DNA of 64,000 nucleotides from Streptomyces sp. NBC_01707 (GCF_041438805.1 NZ_CP109190.1:4898001-4962000); one strand, 5' to 3'; positions 10,640-20,184 are shown, counted from the stretch's first letter. Numbers and translations are program-made. Notes: generated by a model from the sequence alone, not told the origin.

Positions 10640-11473
10640 GTGTACCGGTTCCTGCTGACCCCGCGATGGTGGGGGATCAACCTCTTCGCCGTACTGGCCA
10701 TCCCGCTCTGCGTCTTCATGGGCACCTGGCAGCTCGGCCGCTTCGAGGACCGCGTGCAGTCGCACGAGCAGGCCGCGAAGCAGCCGGCCCCGGGGGCGAG
10801 AGCGGCAGAACCTCTCGATGATCTGCTGCCGGTCGACACGGTGACGTCCGGCCGCCCGGCCACCGCCACCGGCCGGTACGCCGACCAGTTCCTGGTGCCC
10901 GGACGGGAGTTGGACGACAAGAGCGGCTTCTACGTCCTGAACATGCTGCGCACCGACGACGGCAAGGCCCTGCCGGTGGTACGCGGCTGGCTGCCCGGCA
11001 GGCCCGGGCACACGCCGGTGCCCGCCGCGCCGACCGGCGAGGTCACGGTGACCGGCGACCTCCAGGCGTCCGAGAACACGGGCACCGACGGCGTCGACAC
11101 GGCGGGAGGCCTCCCTGACGGGCAGCTCGGCATGATCAGCGCCGCGTCTCTCGTCAACCTCGTGCCGTACGACGTGTACGACGCATGGGTGACCCTCCAG
11201 GACACCGACAGCAGCGGCGACGCCGAGGACGGTGCGCTGCGCCCCGTACCGGCCGTGGCACCGCAGGGCAGCGGTCTCGACCTGAAGGCGTTCCAGAACC
11301 TCGGCTACACGGGCGAGTGGTTCGTCTTCGCCGCCTTCGTGCTCTTCATGTGGTTCCGGCTGGTCCGCCGCGAGGCGGAGGCCGCGCGGGACGTGCGGCT
11401 GGGCCTCGTGCCCGACACGGGTACGGACGCGGACACGGGTACGGACGCGGACGCGGGTACGCGCACAGCCTGA
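10640..11473 (+). CDS. SURF1-family cytochrome oxidase biogenesis protein
   Basis: 277 aa. The SURF1 signature is clear: an N-terminal TM helix (WWGINLFAVLAIPLCVFMGT), then GTWQLGRFEDR, an external domain with the conserved PVVRGWLPG, and a C-terminal TM helix (YTGEWFVFAAFVLFMWFRLV). It helps assemble haem a3 into the aa3 oxidase in the cytoplasmic membrane. The start is uncertain: GTG at 10640 gives the family-typical N-terminus VYRFLLTPRWWG, whereas a GTG at 10583 would add 19 residues. The C-terminal tail contains short GTDAD repeats (DTGTDADTGTDADAGT). Confidence 0.88.
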   Translation: MYRFLLTPRWWGINLFAVLAIPLCVFMGTWQLGRFEDRVQSHEQAAKQPAPGARAAEPLDDLLPVDTVTSGRPATATGRYADQFLVPGRELDDKSGFYVLNMLRTDDGKALPVVRGWLPGRPGHTPVPAAPTGEVTVTGDLQASENTGTDGVDTAGGLPDGQLGMISAASLVNLVPYDVYDAWVTLQDTDSSGDAEDGALRPVPAVAPQGSGLDLKAFQNLGYTGEWFVFAAFVLFMWFRLVRREAEAARDVRLGLVPDTGTDADTGTDADAGTRTA

Positions 11474-11494
11474 GCCGTCACGGCGTACGCACAT

Positions 11495-11534
11495 ACGTGG
11501 GGCCCGCTGCTCGAACCGGCGGGCCCCCTCACGT
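11495..11534. terminator. Bidirectional hairpin terminator
   Basis: ACGTGGGGCCCGC pairs with GCGGGCCC...CACGT with a 2-nt bulge. It is centred between the convergent SURF1 gene and the anti-sigma-like gene. Confidence 0.7.
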
Positions 11535-11547
11535 ACGCGTCATGGTG

Positions 11548-12894
11548 CTAGGCCGTCGGTGCGAGCACGCCCGTCCGGTAGATCGTGCCCGCGCAGGCGT
11601 TGGGGATCTTCGCCTCCGCGACCGGCGCTCCGGGCTCCGGCGTGTGCGTCACGGCGACGCTGCCGTCGAGCGTCGTGCCGCCGTCCTCGCTGCCGAGCTG
11701 GACATCCGCCTGCGACGTGCCGTCACCGGTGCCGTCCGAGGTACCCGCGGCGCCGTCGGTCGGGGTCGGGGTCGGCGACCCGCCGGAGGTCGGGCAGGTG
11801 TCCTTGGGGACCCAGGCGAACTGCACCTCGTACGCCATGGCCGGCTTCAGCAGCACAGCGCCCGCCTCCTGCGACGGGTCGGGCAGTCCGGCCGCCGCGT
11901 CGCCCGCGGTGTGCTGCACGACCTCGATCTTGGCCGGGTCGGCCGCGCCCATCGCCTGGAAGCCCACGGTGCCGCTGGTGGTCACCGAACAGTCCTTGCC
12001 GGAGACGTTGGAGATCCGGAAGCTGCCGTACACCGTGCCGTCGGCACCGGCCGCGCCCGTCTCGGCCGAGGCGACGCCGAGCTGGCTCGGGTCGCAGACC
12101 GGCATCGAGGCCGCCGCGCTGTCGGCGGGGCCCGCACCGCCGGCGGCCGCGTCGCCGGCCGTGCCCTGGCCCCCGGTGTCCGAGGGGCTGCTGGCGCCGT
12201 TCGGGTGGCCCTTGCCGCCGGTGCCCCGTCCGCCCGCATCGCCGCCACCGGCCTTCTCACCGGCTGCCGAGCCGGTGTCGGAGCCACTGCCGCCCTGGGC
12301 CTGCTCGCCGTGCGCGGCCATGGCCGGGTTGGCGGTGCTCGCGCCGTCGGAGTTGGCGACGTGCACGAACGCGGGGATCGCGGTGCCGATCAGCAGCACC
12401 GCCGCCGCCGCGCCGACGACGGCCTGCCGCTTCCTGGCGCGCCGGGCGGGGACGGCGCGCTTCAGATGGTCGAGAGTGCCGTCACCGGGTGCGAGACCCT
12501 CGACAGCGCCCCGCAGCATGCGACGCAGGACGACTTCGTCCAGCTCCGAACCTGAGTCGTCGAAGTCGTCGGAATCACCGGAGCCGGCGGAGCCGCCGGA
12601 ACCACCACCGGAGCCCCGGCCCGATCCGGCACCTGGGCCCACGCCCGGTACCGTGCCGAAGAGGGCCGTCAAGCCGGCGAGCCGTCCCATCTCGGCGGTG
12701 TCGTCCGCCTCGCCCTGCGTTTCCGGCACTCCCTCGCCGGACACGGCATCCGTATCCGGGTTCCCGTCCGAGTTCACGTTCGGCGCGTTCGACGCGTTCT
12801 CCGGCCCGTGGTTCACAATTCCGTTTCCAGTCCGGTCGATCTCAAGCTCGTGCGTGCGTTCCTGTGCGGGGTCCTCGTGCTCGCGCCGACTCAT
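11548..12894 (-). CDS. Single-pass membrane protein paired with the ECF sigma factor (candidate anti-sigma factor)
   Basis: 448 aa. The cytoplasmic part (1-155) is acidic, then Gly/Ser-rich, then basic just before one membrane helix (about 158-180, VVGAAAAVLLIGTAIPAFVH). Outside there is a long Gly/Ser/Ala linker and a C-terminal beta-rich domain with cysteines (CDPSQLG, CSVTTSG, TCPTSGG, ACAGTIY). Its ATG overlaps the sigma gene stop by ATGA, so the two are translationally coupled. No ZAS zinc motif (HxxxCxxC) is visible, so the anti-sigma role rests on coupling and topology. Confidence 0.75.
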   Translation of the reverse strand: MSRREHEDPAQERTHELEIDRTGNGIVNHGPENASNAPNVNSDGNPDTDAVSGEGVPETQGEADDTAEMGRLAGLTALFGTVPGVGPGAGSGRGSGGGSGGSAGSGDSDDFDDSGSELDEVVLRRMLRGAVEGLAPGDGTLDHLKRAVPARRARKRQAVVGAAAAVLLIGTAIPAFVHVANSDGASTANPAMAAHGEQAQGGSGSDTGSAAGEKAGGGDAGGRGTGGKGHPNGASSPSDTGGQGTAGDAAAGGAGPADSAAASMPVCDPSQLGVASAETGAAGADGTVYGSFRISNVSGKDCSVTTSGTVGFQAMGAADPAKIEVVQHTAGDAAAGLPDPSQEAGAVLLKPAMAYEVQFAWVPKDTCPTSGGSPTPTPTDGAAGTSDGTGDGTSQADVQLGSEDGGTTLDGSVAVTHTPEPGAPVAEAKIPNACAGTIYRTGVLAPTA

Positions 12895-13553
12895 GCCTGA
12901 GCCTCCATCACGGCGCGCAGCGCCGCGATACCGCGGGAGCCGTACGCCTTGACCGAGCCCAGGGAAATCCCCAGCGTCTCCGCCACCTGCGCCTCGGTCA
13001 TGTCTGCGAAATAACGCAGCACCAGCACCTCCCGCTGGCGCCGTTGCAGCCCCCGCATCGCTTTGATCAGCGCGTCCCGCTCCAACTGGTCGTACGCGCC
13101 CTCCTCGGCGCTCGCCATGTCGGGCATCGGCTTGGAGAGCAGCTTCAGCCCGAGGATGCGGCGGCGCAGCGCGGAGCGCGACAGGTTGACGACCGTCTGA
13201 CGCAGGTACGCGAGTGTCTTCTCCGGCTCACGTACCCGGTTCCGCGCCGAGTGCACGCGGATGAACGCCTCCTGCACCACGTCCTCACACGACGCGGTGT
13301 CATCCAGCAGCAGGGCCGCCAGGCCGAGCAGCGAACGGTAGTGGGCGCGGTAGGTCTCGGTGAGATGGTCGACCGTGGTACCAGCAGCCACGATCTCCTC
13401 AGCACCCCCGCGCTGCGAAGGCAGCTGAGCCGGGCGCGCAGCCGGCATGGGCGCAATCACCGGCATACCGCCGGGTGCGCGGGGCCGCCGGAGCGGACGC
13501 ACGGAAGCGCCTCGCAACGGGCCCACCACTGTGATGTCGAGAACCTCTGCCAC
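12891..13553 (-). CDS. ECF-type RNA polymerase sigma factor (SigE-family)
   Basis: 220 aa. A ~50-residue N-terminal extension precedes sigma region 2 (YRAHYRSLLGLAALLLDD, then EDVVQEAFIRV). Region 4 is QRREVLVLRYFADMTEAQVA followed by the HTH residues ETLGISLGSVKAYGSRG. It should recruit RNA polymerase to a small regulon under control of the coupled membrane protein. The start is the GTG giving VAEVLDI; internal ATGs at about residues 30 and 36 would remove the extension. About 290 bp of upstream DNA without a gene probably contains its own promoter. Confidence 0.9.
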   Translation of the reverse strand: MAEVLDITVVGPLRGASVRPLRRPRAPGGMPVIAPMPAARPAQLPSQRGGAEEIVAAGTTVDHLTETYRAHYRSLLGLAALLLDDTASCEDVVQEAFIRVHSARNRVREPEKTLAYLRQTVVNLSRSALRRRILGLKLLSKPMPDMASAEEGAYDQLERDALIKAMRGLQRRQREVLVLRYFADMTEAQVAETLGISLGSVKAYGSRGIAALRAVMEAQA

Positions 13554-13845
13554 GCCAGTTGGACACGCGTCCCCCCGTCAGGGTTGTACGCGTGCGGCAC
13601 CGCGTTTGACGCTGTGCGACATGCCCTCATACGTACCTGCTCTTCCACAAATGCCCCGTTTTCGCGCCCCACCACCCGCGAAGTGACGGCATAGACGCGC
13701 GCTGCCCGACCACTGGTTCCAGCGGGCCGAAAGGTCATCGTCGGACACCGCAACGCCCCAGCTCAAGAGGTTCAGACCAGCAACTTGCTCACAAGGGCTT
13801 CACAGAGAGTACAAAACAGGTTCGATCGTGAACCGCCCGGCCGGA

Positions 13846-14910
13846 TCAGGCTCGGGGGAACTCGGCAGCCACGGATTCGGCGATCTGCGCCACGTTCAGC
13901 GCCGCCCCCTTGCGGAGGTTGTCACCGCATACGAACAGCTCCAGGGCGCGCGGGTCGTCCAGCGCCCGCCGCACCCGTCCCACCCAGGTCGGGTCGGTGC
14001 CCACGACATCGGAAGGCGTCGGGAAGTCGCCGGAGGCCGGGCTGTCGAACAGGACCACACCGGGTGCGGTCGCCAGGATCTCGTGCGCCCGGTCGACCTC
14101 GACCTCGTTCTCGAAGCGCGCGTGCACGGACATCGAGTGTGTCGCGACGACGGGTACGTACACACAGGTCGCCGCCACCGGCAGGTTCGGCAGGTCCAGG
14201 ATCTTGCGGCACTCGTCGCGGATCGCCAGCTCCTCGGACGACCAGCCGTCCCCGGCCTCCGTTCCGGCCCAGGGCACGACGTTGAGGGCCACCGGAGCGG
14301 CGAACGGCGAGTCCTCGGTCTCCCCGACGGCCCGGCGTACATCTCCGGGCTTGGTACCCAGTTCCGTACCCGCGACCATCGACAGCTGTTCGCGCAGCGC
14401 CGCGACTCCCTCGCGGCCCGCTCCGCTCACCGCCTGGTACGAGGAGACGACGAGCTCCCGCAGCCCGAACTCGGCGTGCAGCGCACCGACCGCGACGATC
14501 AGCGACGCCGTGGTGCAGTTGGGGCTGGCTACGATGCCCCGGGGCCTCATCCGTACGGCGTGGGGGTTGATCTCGGGCACGACCAGCGGCACGTCCGCGT
14601 CCAGCCGGAACGCCGCCGAGTCGTCGACGACGACCGCACCCTTGGCGGCGGCGATCGGCGCCCAGCGCGCGGACACCTCGTCGGGCACCAGGAAGAGAGC
14701 GACGTCGACACCGTCGAACGCGTCCTCGGTGAGTTCGAGGACTTCGGTCTCCTCACCGCGCACGACCAACTTGCGGCCGGCCGAACGCGGCGAGGCGATC
14801 AGCGACACTTCGCCCCAGACGTCCGCGTGCTGCGAAAGGATCTGGAGCATGACGCCGCCGATCGCCCCGGTCGCTCCGACGACCGCGAGCGAAGGGCGGC
14901 GAGGTGTCAT
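13846..14910 (-). CDS. asd: Aspartate-semialdehyde dehydrogenase
   Basis: 354 aa. It reduces aspartyl-4-phosphate to aspartate-4-semialdehyde with NADPH, the second step towards Lys, diaminopimelate, Met and Thr. The N-terminal Rossmann motif is [13 protein letters not shown]. The catalytic Cys lies in ASPNCTT near residue 130, and conserved [12 protein letters not shown] follows. Its ATG overlaps the lysC stop (ATGA), so translation is coupled to aspartokinase. The next gene downstream is an ECF sigma factor, so asd closes this operon. Confidence 0.96.
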   Translation of the reverse strand: MTPRRPSLAVVGATGAIGGVMLQILSQHADVWGEVSLIASPRSAGRKLVVRGEETEVLELTEDAFDGVDVALFLVPDEVSARWAPIAAAKGAVVVDDSAAFRLDADVPLVVPEINPHAVRMRPRGIVASPNCTTASLIVAVGALHAEFGLRELVVSSYQAVSGAGREGVAALREQLSMVAGTELGTKPGDVRRAVGETEDSPFAAPVALNVVPWAGTEAGDGWSSEELAIRDECRKILDLPNLPVAATCVYVPVVATHSMSVHARFENEVEVDRAHEILATAPGVVLFDSPASGDFPTPSDVVGTDPTWVGRVRRALDDPRALELFVCGDNLRKGAALNVAQIAESVAAEFPRA

Positions 14911-15428
14911 CGGCCGGTGCCCCCGTACACGACGGCCTCGTCGGAGTCGCTGTCGAGGCCGAAGGCCGTGTGCACGGCGCGCACGGCCTCGATGACGTCG
15001 TCGGCGCGGGTGACCACCGAGATGCGGATCTCGGACGTCGAGATCAGCTCGATGTTCACACCGGCGTCGGACAGCGCCTCGAAGAAGGACGCGGTGACCC
15101 CGGGGTTGGTCTTCATACCCGCGCCGACCAGGGAGATCTTCGCGATCTGGTCGTCGTAGCGGAGCGACTCGAAGCCGATCGTGCCGCGGGTGCGCTCCAG
15201 GGCGTCGATGGCCTTGCGGCCCTCGGCCTTCGGCAGCGTGAACGAGATGTCGGTCAGACCGGTCGACGCGGCGGAGACGTTCTGCACCACCATGTCGATG
15301 TTGACTTCCGCGTTCGCGATGGTGCGGAAGATCGCGGCGGCCTCGCCCGGCTTGTCGGGCACGCCGACGACGGTGACCTTGGCCTCGGAGACGTCATGGG
15401 CGACTCCGGAGATGATCGCGTGCTCCAC
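14907..15428 (-). CDS. Aspartate kinase beta subunit from internal start within lysC
   Basis: An in-frame GTG at 15428 (codon 251 of lysC) is preceded by AAGGGGA about 8 nt upstream. The product starts [20 protein letters not shown], aligning with the known internal start of the Corynebacterium glutamicum beta subunit (about codon 250). It would contain only the two ACT regulatory domains (173 aa) and form an alpha2-beta2 enzyme. The internal start is inferred from position and RBS. Confidence 0.65.
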   Translation of the reverse strand: MEHAIISGVAHDVSEAKVTVVGVPDKPGEAAAIFRTIANAEVNIDMVVQNVSAASTGLTDISFTLPKAEGRKAIDALERTRGTIGFESLRYDDQIAKISLVGAGMKTNPGVTASFFEALSDAGVNIELISTSEIRISVVTRADDVIEAVRAVHTAFGLDSDSDEAVVYGGTGR

Positions 15429-16178
15429 CTTCTGGTCCCCTTGCGGCTCGTTGCTGACCCAGGTGCCACGCAGTCCGGAGAAGGACGAGCGGACGTGGAT
15501 CGGGATGTTGTAGCGGCGTGCGTACTCCACGCACCGGTGCAGCAGCACCTTGGAGCCGGACGCGGCCAGCTCCAGCATGTCCTCGAAGGAGATCCAGTCG
15601 ATCTTCCGGGCCTTCTTCACGACCCGCGGGTCGGCGGTGAAGACACCGTCCACATCGGTGTAGATCTCACAGACCTCGGCGTCCAGCGCGGCCGCCAGAG
15701 CGACGGCGGTGGTGTCGGACCCGCCGCGGCCGAGGGTGGTGATGTTCTTGCCCTCCTGGCTCACCCCCTGGAACCCGGCGACGATGGCGATGTTGCCCTC
15801 GTCGATCGAGGTCCGGATGCGGCCCGGCGTGACATCGATGATGCGCGCTTTGTTGTGGACCGAGTCGGTGATGACGCCGGCCTGGCTGCCCGTGAACGAC
15901 TGGGCCTCGTGGCCCAGGTTTTTGATCGCCATCGCCAGCAGGGCCATGGAGATCCGCTCTCCTGCGGTCAGCAGCATGTCGAACTCACGCCCTGCGGGCA
16001 TCGGTGACACCTGCTCGGCGAGATCGATCAACTCGTCCGTCGTGTCGCCCATCGCCGACACCACGACAACCACCTGGTTGCCGTTCTTCTTGGCATCGAC
16101 GACTCGCTTGGCGACACGCTTGATGCCTTCGGCATCGGCTACGGAGGAGCCTCCGTACTTCTGCACGACAAGGCCCAC
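14907..16178 (-). CDS. lysC: Aspartate kinase (alpha subunit)
   Basis: 423 aa. It phosphorylates aspartate as the first step of the aspartate pathway. The N-terminal kinase domain begins [12 protein letters not shown] and contains [11 protein letters not shown] and the [16 protein letters not shown] region. Two ACT domains occupy about 262-400 and mediate feedback control by Lys/Thr in this class. As in Corynebacterium and other actinobacteria, an in-frame internal start yields a separate beta subunit. It overlaps asd by 4 bases. DUF5063 lies upstream across about 220 bp that probably hold the promoter. Confidence 0.96.
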   Translation of the reverse strand: MGLVVQKYGGSSVADAEGIKRVAKRVVDAKKNGNQVVVVVSAMGDTTDELIDLAEQVSPMPAGREFDMLLTAGERISMALLAMAIKNLGHEAQSFTGSQAGVITDSVHNKARIIDVTPGRIRTSIDEGNIAIVAGFQGVSQEGKNITTLGRGGSDTTAVALAAALDAEVCEIYTDVDGVFTADPRVVKKARKIDWISFEDMLELAASGSKVLLHRCVEYARRYNIPIHVRSSFSGLRGTWVSNEPQGDQKVEHAIISGVAHDVSEAKVTVVGVPDKPGEAAAIFRTIANAEVNIDMVVQNVSAASTGLTDISFTLPKAEGRKAIDALERTRGTIGFESLRYDDQIAKISLVGAGMKTNPGVTASFFEALSDAGVNIELISTSEIRISVVTRADDVIEAVRAVHTAFGLDSDSDEAVVYGGTGR

Positions 16179-16397
16179 GTGCGCTCCTCGCTCATTCCAT
16201 TGCTTCGGTCCGCTCAGTTTAACGAGCAGTCCGGAAACGCCCCGTGGATATCACATCGTGAGATGTCCCGCTCACCACGTGATCTCGACGTGCCGTCCCG
16301 AACTGCTCGTACCGGGCTGCTGCCCGGCGCACCGGAATCCACTCCTGTATGTGCCCCACTCCACACGCCGGGCCGGCTGCTCGGTGCGGCCGAGCGG

Positions 16398-17057
16398 CTA
16401 CTTCACCGGGCGCAGGCCCAGCGGTCCCGCGATCTCCTCCGCCATGACCCGGCCCGCCTCCTCGGCCAGGTCGTCCTCGCCCGCGTCCTGGTCCGTGTCC
16501 AGCCCGTCCAGCTCCTGGAGGGGCTGGTTCAGGCGGATGTGGGCGACCAGGGACTGGATGGCACGCAGGGTCGCGGAGGCGGTGGAGCCCCAGTTGGAGA
16601 AGTACGAGAACTGCCACCACCACAGCGCCTCGGTCGTGCGGCCCGCCTCGTAGTGGGCCAGGCCGTGGCGCAGGTCCGTGACCAGGTCGGCCAGGCCGTC
16701 GGAGATGCGGCACGGGACCGGGGCCTTGCGGGGCTCGTACGGGTCGAAGACCTCGGAGTACACGTCGATCGGCTCGAGGAGGACCGCGAAGCGCTCGCGC
16801 AGGCCGTCCGCGTCCGGTTCGGCGCCGAGGTCCGGCTCGTAGCGCTCGTCCGGGACGATGTCCTCGTACGCGCCGAGCCGGCCTCCCGCCAGCAGCAGCT
16901 GGGAGACCTGGAGGAGCAGGATCGGGACGGCCTGCTCCGGCTCGTCGACCTTGGACACCTCGGTCACGGCGACGATGAACGACTTGATCTGGTCCGCGAT
17001 CTGGACGGCGAAGTCGTCCGGATCCTGCGTGACGGAGTTCAGCGTGGCGTCAGACAT
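16398..17057 (-). CDS. DUF5063 domain-containing protein
   Basis: 219 aa, acidic and soluble, without signal peptide or TM segment. The family is conserved in Streptomyces beside recR and lysC. The sequence is mostly helical, with a Trp-rich stretch EALWWWQFSYFSNWGSTASA and a C-terminal acidic patch (DTDQDAGEDDLAEEAG). The biochemical role is unknown. It lies 92 bp downstream of recR on the same strand, so cotranscription is possible. Confidence 0.88.
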   Translation of the reverse strand: MSDATLNSVTQDPDDFAVQIADQIKSFIVAVTEVSKVDEPEQAVPILLLQVSQLLLAGGRLGAYEDIVPDERYEPDLGAEPDADGLRERFAVLLEPIDVYSEVFDPYEPRKAPVPCRISDGLADLVTDLRHGLAHYEAGRTTEALWWWQFSYFSNWGSTASATLRAIQSLVAHIRLNQPLQELDGLDTDQDAGEDDLAEEAGRVMAEEIAGPLGLRPVK

Positions 17058-17149
17058 CGAGGGGACCTCCCGTGGGCACGGTCACGAACGGTGAGAAGAA
17101 CATAGCGTCGCTGAACATAAAACCGTCGTGAGACGTGGTGGTACGGGTG

Positions 17150-17749
17150 CTACACATCGAGCAGCCGCCTCCCCTCGAACGCGCGGCCCAGGGTGACCTC
17201 GTCCGCGTACTCGAGGTCGCCGCCCACCGGCAGCCCGCTGGCAAGCCGCGTCACCCGCAGGCCCATCGGCTTGATCATCCGCGCCAGGTACGTCGCGGTG
17301 GCCTCGCCCTCCAGGTTGGGGTCGGTGGCCAGGATCAGTTCCGTGACGGACCCGTCGGCGAGCCTCGCCAGCAGCTCACGGATGCGCAGATCGTCCGGAC
17401 CGACGCCCTCGATCGGGCTGATCGCCCCGCCGAGGACGTGGTAACGGCCGCGGAACTCACGGGTCCGCTCGATCGCCACGACATCCTTCGGCTCCTCGAC
17501 CACACAGATCACCGTCCGGTCGCGACGCGCGTCGCGGCAGATCCCGCACTGCTCCTCCTGCGCGACATTGCCGCACACCGAGCAGAACCGGACCTTGTCC
17601 TTGACCTCCAGGAGGGCATGGGCGAGACGGCGTACGTCGGTGGGCTCGGCCTGCAGGATGTGGAAGGCGATCCGCTGCGCGCTCTTGGGACCGACGCCGG
17701 GCAGCCTGCCCAGTTCGTCGATGAGGTCCTGGACCACGCCTTCGTACAA
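17150..17749 (-). CDS. recR: Recombination mediator protein RecR
   Basis: 199 aa, the normal length. With RecO it loads RecA on SSB-coated single-strand DNA during gap repair. The N-terminal HhH ([20 protein letters not shown]), the C4 zinc finger ([21 protein letters not shown]) and the Toprim domain ([15 protein letters not shown], then [17 protein letters not shown]) appear in the expected order. It lies downstream of a YbaB gene, the usual bacterial pairing. Confidence 0.96.
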   Translation of the reverse strand: MYEGVVQDLIDELGRLPGVGPKSAQRIAFHILQAEPTDVRRLAHALLEVKDKVRFCSVCGNVAQEEQCGICRDARRDRTVICVVEEPKDVVAIERTREFRGRYHVLGGAISPIEGVGPDDLRIRELLARLADGSVTELILATDPNLEGEATATYLARMIKPMGLRVTRLASGLPVGGDLEYADEVTLGRAFEGRRLLDV

Positions 17750-17822
17750 CGGAACGCCTTCCTGAGCTGGAACCCGCGGCTGTCGCCGTCGTGGTAGGTA
17801 CGGTAGTTGGTGTGCTGACGGA

Positions 17823-18158
17823 TCAGAAGGGCAGACCGGGCATGCCGCCCAGCCCCTGGGCCAGCGGGCCCAGCTTCTGCTGCTGAAGCTGCTGCGCGTT
17901 CTCGTTCGCCGCCTGGACGGCGGCGACGACGAGGTCGGCGAGCGTCTCGGTGTCCTCGGGGTCGACGGCCGCGGGGTCGATGACCAGGCTGCGGAGCTCG
18001 CCCGAACCGGTCACGGTCGCCTTCACCAGACCGCCGCCCGCCTGCCCCTCGACCTCGGTCCTCGACAGCTCCTCCTGGGCCTCGGCGAGGTCCTGCTGCA
18101 TCTTCTGGGCCTGCTGCAGCAGCTGCTGCATATTGGGCTGACCACCACCGGGAATCAC
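17823..18158 (-). CDS. YbaB/EbfC-family nucleoid-associated protein
   Basis: 111 aa. The family forms DNA-binding homodimers and is nearly always next to recR. The N-terminal part is Gln-rich and helical ([19 protein letters not shown]), followed by the conserved [18 protein letters not shown] and a second Gln-rich helix near the C-terminus. A GTG at 18158 has AGGAG 7 nt upstream. The ATG five codons earlier would place that AGGAG inside the gene, so I prefer the GTG. Confidence 0.92.
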   Translation of the reverse strand: MIPGGGQPNMQQLLQQAQKMQQDLAEAQEELSRTEVEGQAGGGLVKATVTGSGELRSLVIDPAAVDPEDTETLADLVVAAVQAANENAQQLQQQKLGPLAQGLGGMPGLPF

Positions 18159-18517
18159 GGTCACTCCTGGCATTTCGACGACAAATGTTTCGGTATGCCG
18201 AGCCTACGTGGTCCCCGGGCACCACGCCCCACCCACTGGCGAGCAACTCTTTCGGGTGAGATCCCGTCAACGACGGCGAGACTCCTATACCTGATCACAG
18301 GCCCTACCCACCCAGAAATACCGCGGTTTCGACCCCACGCCCCACCATTCGGCGGTAGGAAGGGCATGCGTATCAGTACGCATACGTGCACCGCCCGTCA
18401 CGCAGGGTTACGCAGGCGCGGGACAGGTCGGCCACGTCGAAAGTCCGCCCGCCGTCGAGTGCACGCGTCGAAGCACGCGTTGGTACGTCGATACGCAGAG
18501 TGCAGAGGAGTGCCCCG
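18159..18517. other. Divergent intergenic region between ybaB and the SLATT gene
   Basis: No gene is supported in these 359 bases. ATGCGTA-TCAG-TACGCAT at 18366-18383 is a perfect 7-bp inverted repeat about 135 bp before the SLATT start and could be an operator. The section 18270-18330 is relatively AT-rich and may hold promoters for either side. Confidence 0.4.
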
Positions 18518-19333
18518 GTGAGCCAGCCGGAGATGCAGCCCGAGGGAGCGCCCCGCAACGAGCCCGGTGCGCCGGGTTCGGCCGTTCCACCCGGCTCGGG
18601 CCCGGAGACGAGCTCAGGCCCCGGCCCGGGTCCGGGTTCCGGTGCGCGGGGCGGGGATCTGACCGGGCAGCCGTTCCCGCTCGGCGACTGGGGTGAACCC
18701 GCGGAACGCCTCGACGAGCTGTACCGGTATGTCGAGGCCGACGCGCTGCGCACCGCCGGCTGGTACCTGGCCGACCGGGTGTGGAAGCGACGCGGCGCCA
18801 GGGCGCTGCGGATCGGCACGGCGGCCGGGGTGGTCGCGGGTGCCGCGCTGCCGCTCCTCGATCTGACGGGGGCACTGGACGGCGCGGCCGGCTGGGGCTA
18901 CCTGTCGCTGTTGCTGGGCGCCGCGTGCATGGCCTGCGATCGGTTCTTCGGCCTGACCTCAGGCTGGATAAGGAACCTCGCCACGGCCCAGGCCGTGCAG
19001 CGACGGCTCCAGGTGCTGCAGTTCGACTGGGCGTCGGAGTGTGTACGGGAGGTGCTCGGGCCGACCGAGGGGACGGCGAGCGAGGCGGCGGAGCGGTGCC
19101 TCGGGGTGCTGCGACGGTTCTCGGAGGACATCACGGAGCTCGTGCGGTCCGAGACCGCGGACTGGATGGTCGAGTTCCGGGCCGGTCCGGCGCCGATAGG
19201 GATGCAGGCACTGGTGTCCGGCAGCGGGGTCGGGGGGCGTACGGAGCATTGGGCGCCGCCGGGGCGGTTCCCGCTCCAGTCGATGACCCGCCCGAACATG
19301 CCGCGGCAGCGGCCCCCGGAGCCACCGCGCTGA
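18518..19333 (+). CDS. SLATT-domain two-TM membrane protein
   Basis: 271 aa. A Pro/Gly/Ser-rich disordered N-terminus (1 to about 45) precedes a helical region (LDELYRYVEADALRTAGWYL). Two TM helices follow (IGTAAGVVAGAALPLLDLTG and WGYLSLLLGAACMACDRFFG), then a long cytoplasmic helical part. This is the SLATT layout, the two-TM effector proposed to pair with nucleotide-sensing defence modules. Here it stands alone beside ybaB-recR. GAGGAG 7 nt upstream supports the GTG start. The hairpin at 19315-19361 overlaps its stop codon. Actual function unknown. Confidence 0.8.
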   Translation: MSQPEMQPEGAPRNEPGAPGSAVPPGSGPETSSGPGPGPGSGARGGDLTGQPFPLGDWGEPAERLDELYRYVEADALRTAGWYLADRVWKRRGARALRIGTAAGVVAGAALPLLDLTGALDGAAGWGYLSLLLGAACMACDRFFGLTSGWIRNLATAQAVQRRLQVLQFDWASECVREVLGPTEGTASEAAERCLGVLRRFSEDITELVRSETADWMVEFRAGPAPIGMQALVSGSGVGGRTEHWAPPGRFPLQSMTRPNMPRQRPPEPPR

Positions 19334-19361
19334 TCGGTGACCGGCGATCGGTGGCTCCGGG
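19315..19361 (+). terminator. Terminator overlapping the SLATT stop codon
   Basis: CCCGGAGCCACCG pairs perfectly with CGGTGGCTCCGGG over a 21-nt loop. The left arm lies inside the last codons of the SLATT gene. Confidence 0.6.
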
Positions 19362-19400
19362 CGGGCTGGTGACTTCCGGGACGGGGGCCCGGCCGTCGCG

Positions 19401-20051
19401 TCAGCTGAAGATGATCATTGAGCCTTGGGCGAGACTTCGGGTCACCGCCGCGTGCAGGCCCAGCCAGACGTGCCGTTCCCGGGCGAACGGACTGTCGTCG
19501 TACGGAATCGGGCTCGCCGGCTCCTCCAGTGAGGTCGGTGCGACGGGCGGTGCGGGGGCGGCCGGCGGGTTCGCCGGGTCGATGCCGATGGAGGGGGCGA
19601 CGAACTCCAGCTCGCGCAGCAGCCCGTGTGCCGAGCCCAGCGGGCCGCCACCCTCCAGCAGTTCGTCGTTGGTGAGCGGGGAGGGGAAGTCCACGGGGAC
19701 GTAGGCCCCCGCGTGGTCGTAGTGCCACACCAGATGGGACTGCTGCGCCGTCGGCTCGAACATCTCCAGCAGCTGCTCGTAGTCCCCGCCCAGTTCGTCG
19801 ACGGGTGTGACGGCGAGGCCGCTCAGCTGGAGCAGATAGGCGCGACGCAGGAAGTGCAGGGCGTCGTAGTCGAAGCCCGCCACTGGGGCCACGTCGCCGG
19901 TCAGGCCCGGCATGTAGGCGTAGACGGGTACGGCCGGCAGTCCGGCGTCGCCCAGCGCCTTGTCGTAGATGGCTATCTCTTCGGCGAACGGGTTGTCGGG
20001 GCTGTGGCACAGCACATCGACGAGGGGGACCAGCCACAGGTCACAGGCCAC
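19401..20051 (-). CDS. Conserved hypothetical protein
   Basis: 216 aa from a GTG with GGAGAG upstream, starting VACDLWLVPLVDVLCHSPD. It is acidic and soluble with no signal peptide. Visible blocks include NPFAEEIAIYDKALGDAGLP, PVAGFDYDALHFLRRAYLL and QSHLVWHYDHAGAYVPVDFP. A Pro/Ala-rich linker precedes the C-terminal helix. I do not recognise the family. It follows a GntR regulator gene on the same strand at a gap of about 130 bp. Confidence 0.75.
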   Translation of the reverse strand: MACDLWLVPLVDVLCHSPDNPFAEEIAIYDKALGDAGLPAVPVYAYMPGLTGDVAPVAGFDYDALHFLRRAYLLQLSGLAVTPVDELGGDYEQLLEMFEPTAQQSHLVWHYDHAGAYVPVDFPSPLTNDELLEGGGPLGSAHGLLRELEFVAPSIGIDPANPPAAPAPPVAPTSLEEPASPIPYDDSPFARERHVWLGLHAAVTRSLAQGSMIIFS

Positions 20052-20184
20052 GGAGTCTCGCTCTCCAACGGGTTCTCGCAAGGGTGCGTGCGATGGTCGG
20101 GACAGCGTAATGCGATCGGCACGTTGCGCACAGTGGTCCCTCGTCACCGGCTCGGGAACACCTTGCTGCCGGGGCCGGCCGTCT

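Noticed and set aside
13554..13845. Short frames between the ECF sigma gene and asd
   Set aside because: They have no RBS or recognisable protein features; the stretch looks like promoter DNA of the sigma gene.
16251..16266. ACATC-GTGA-GATGT repeat upstream of lysC as a riboswitch or lysine box
   Set aside because: The arms are only 5 bp, and no L-box core or conserved lysine riboswitch features are visible.
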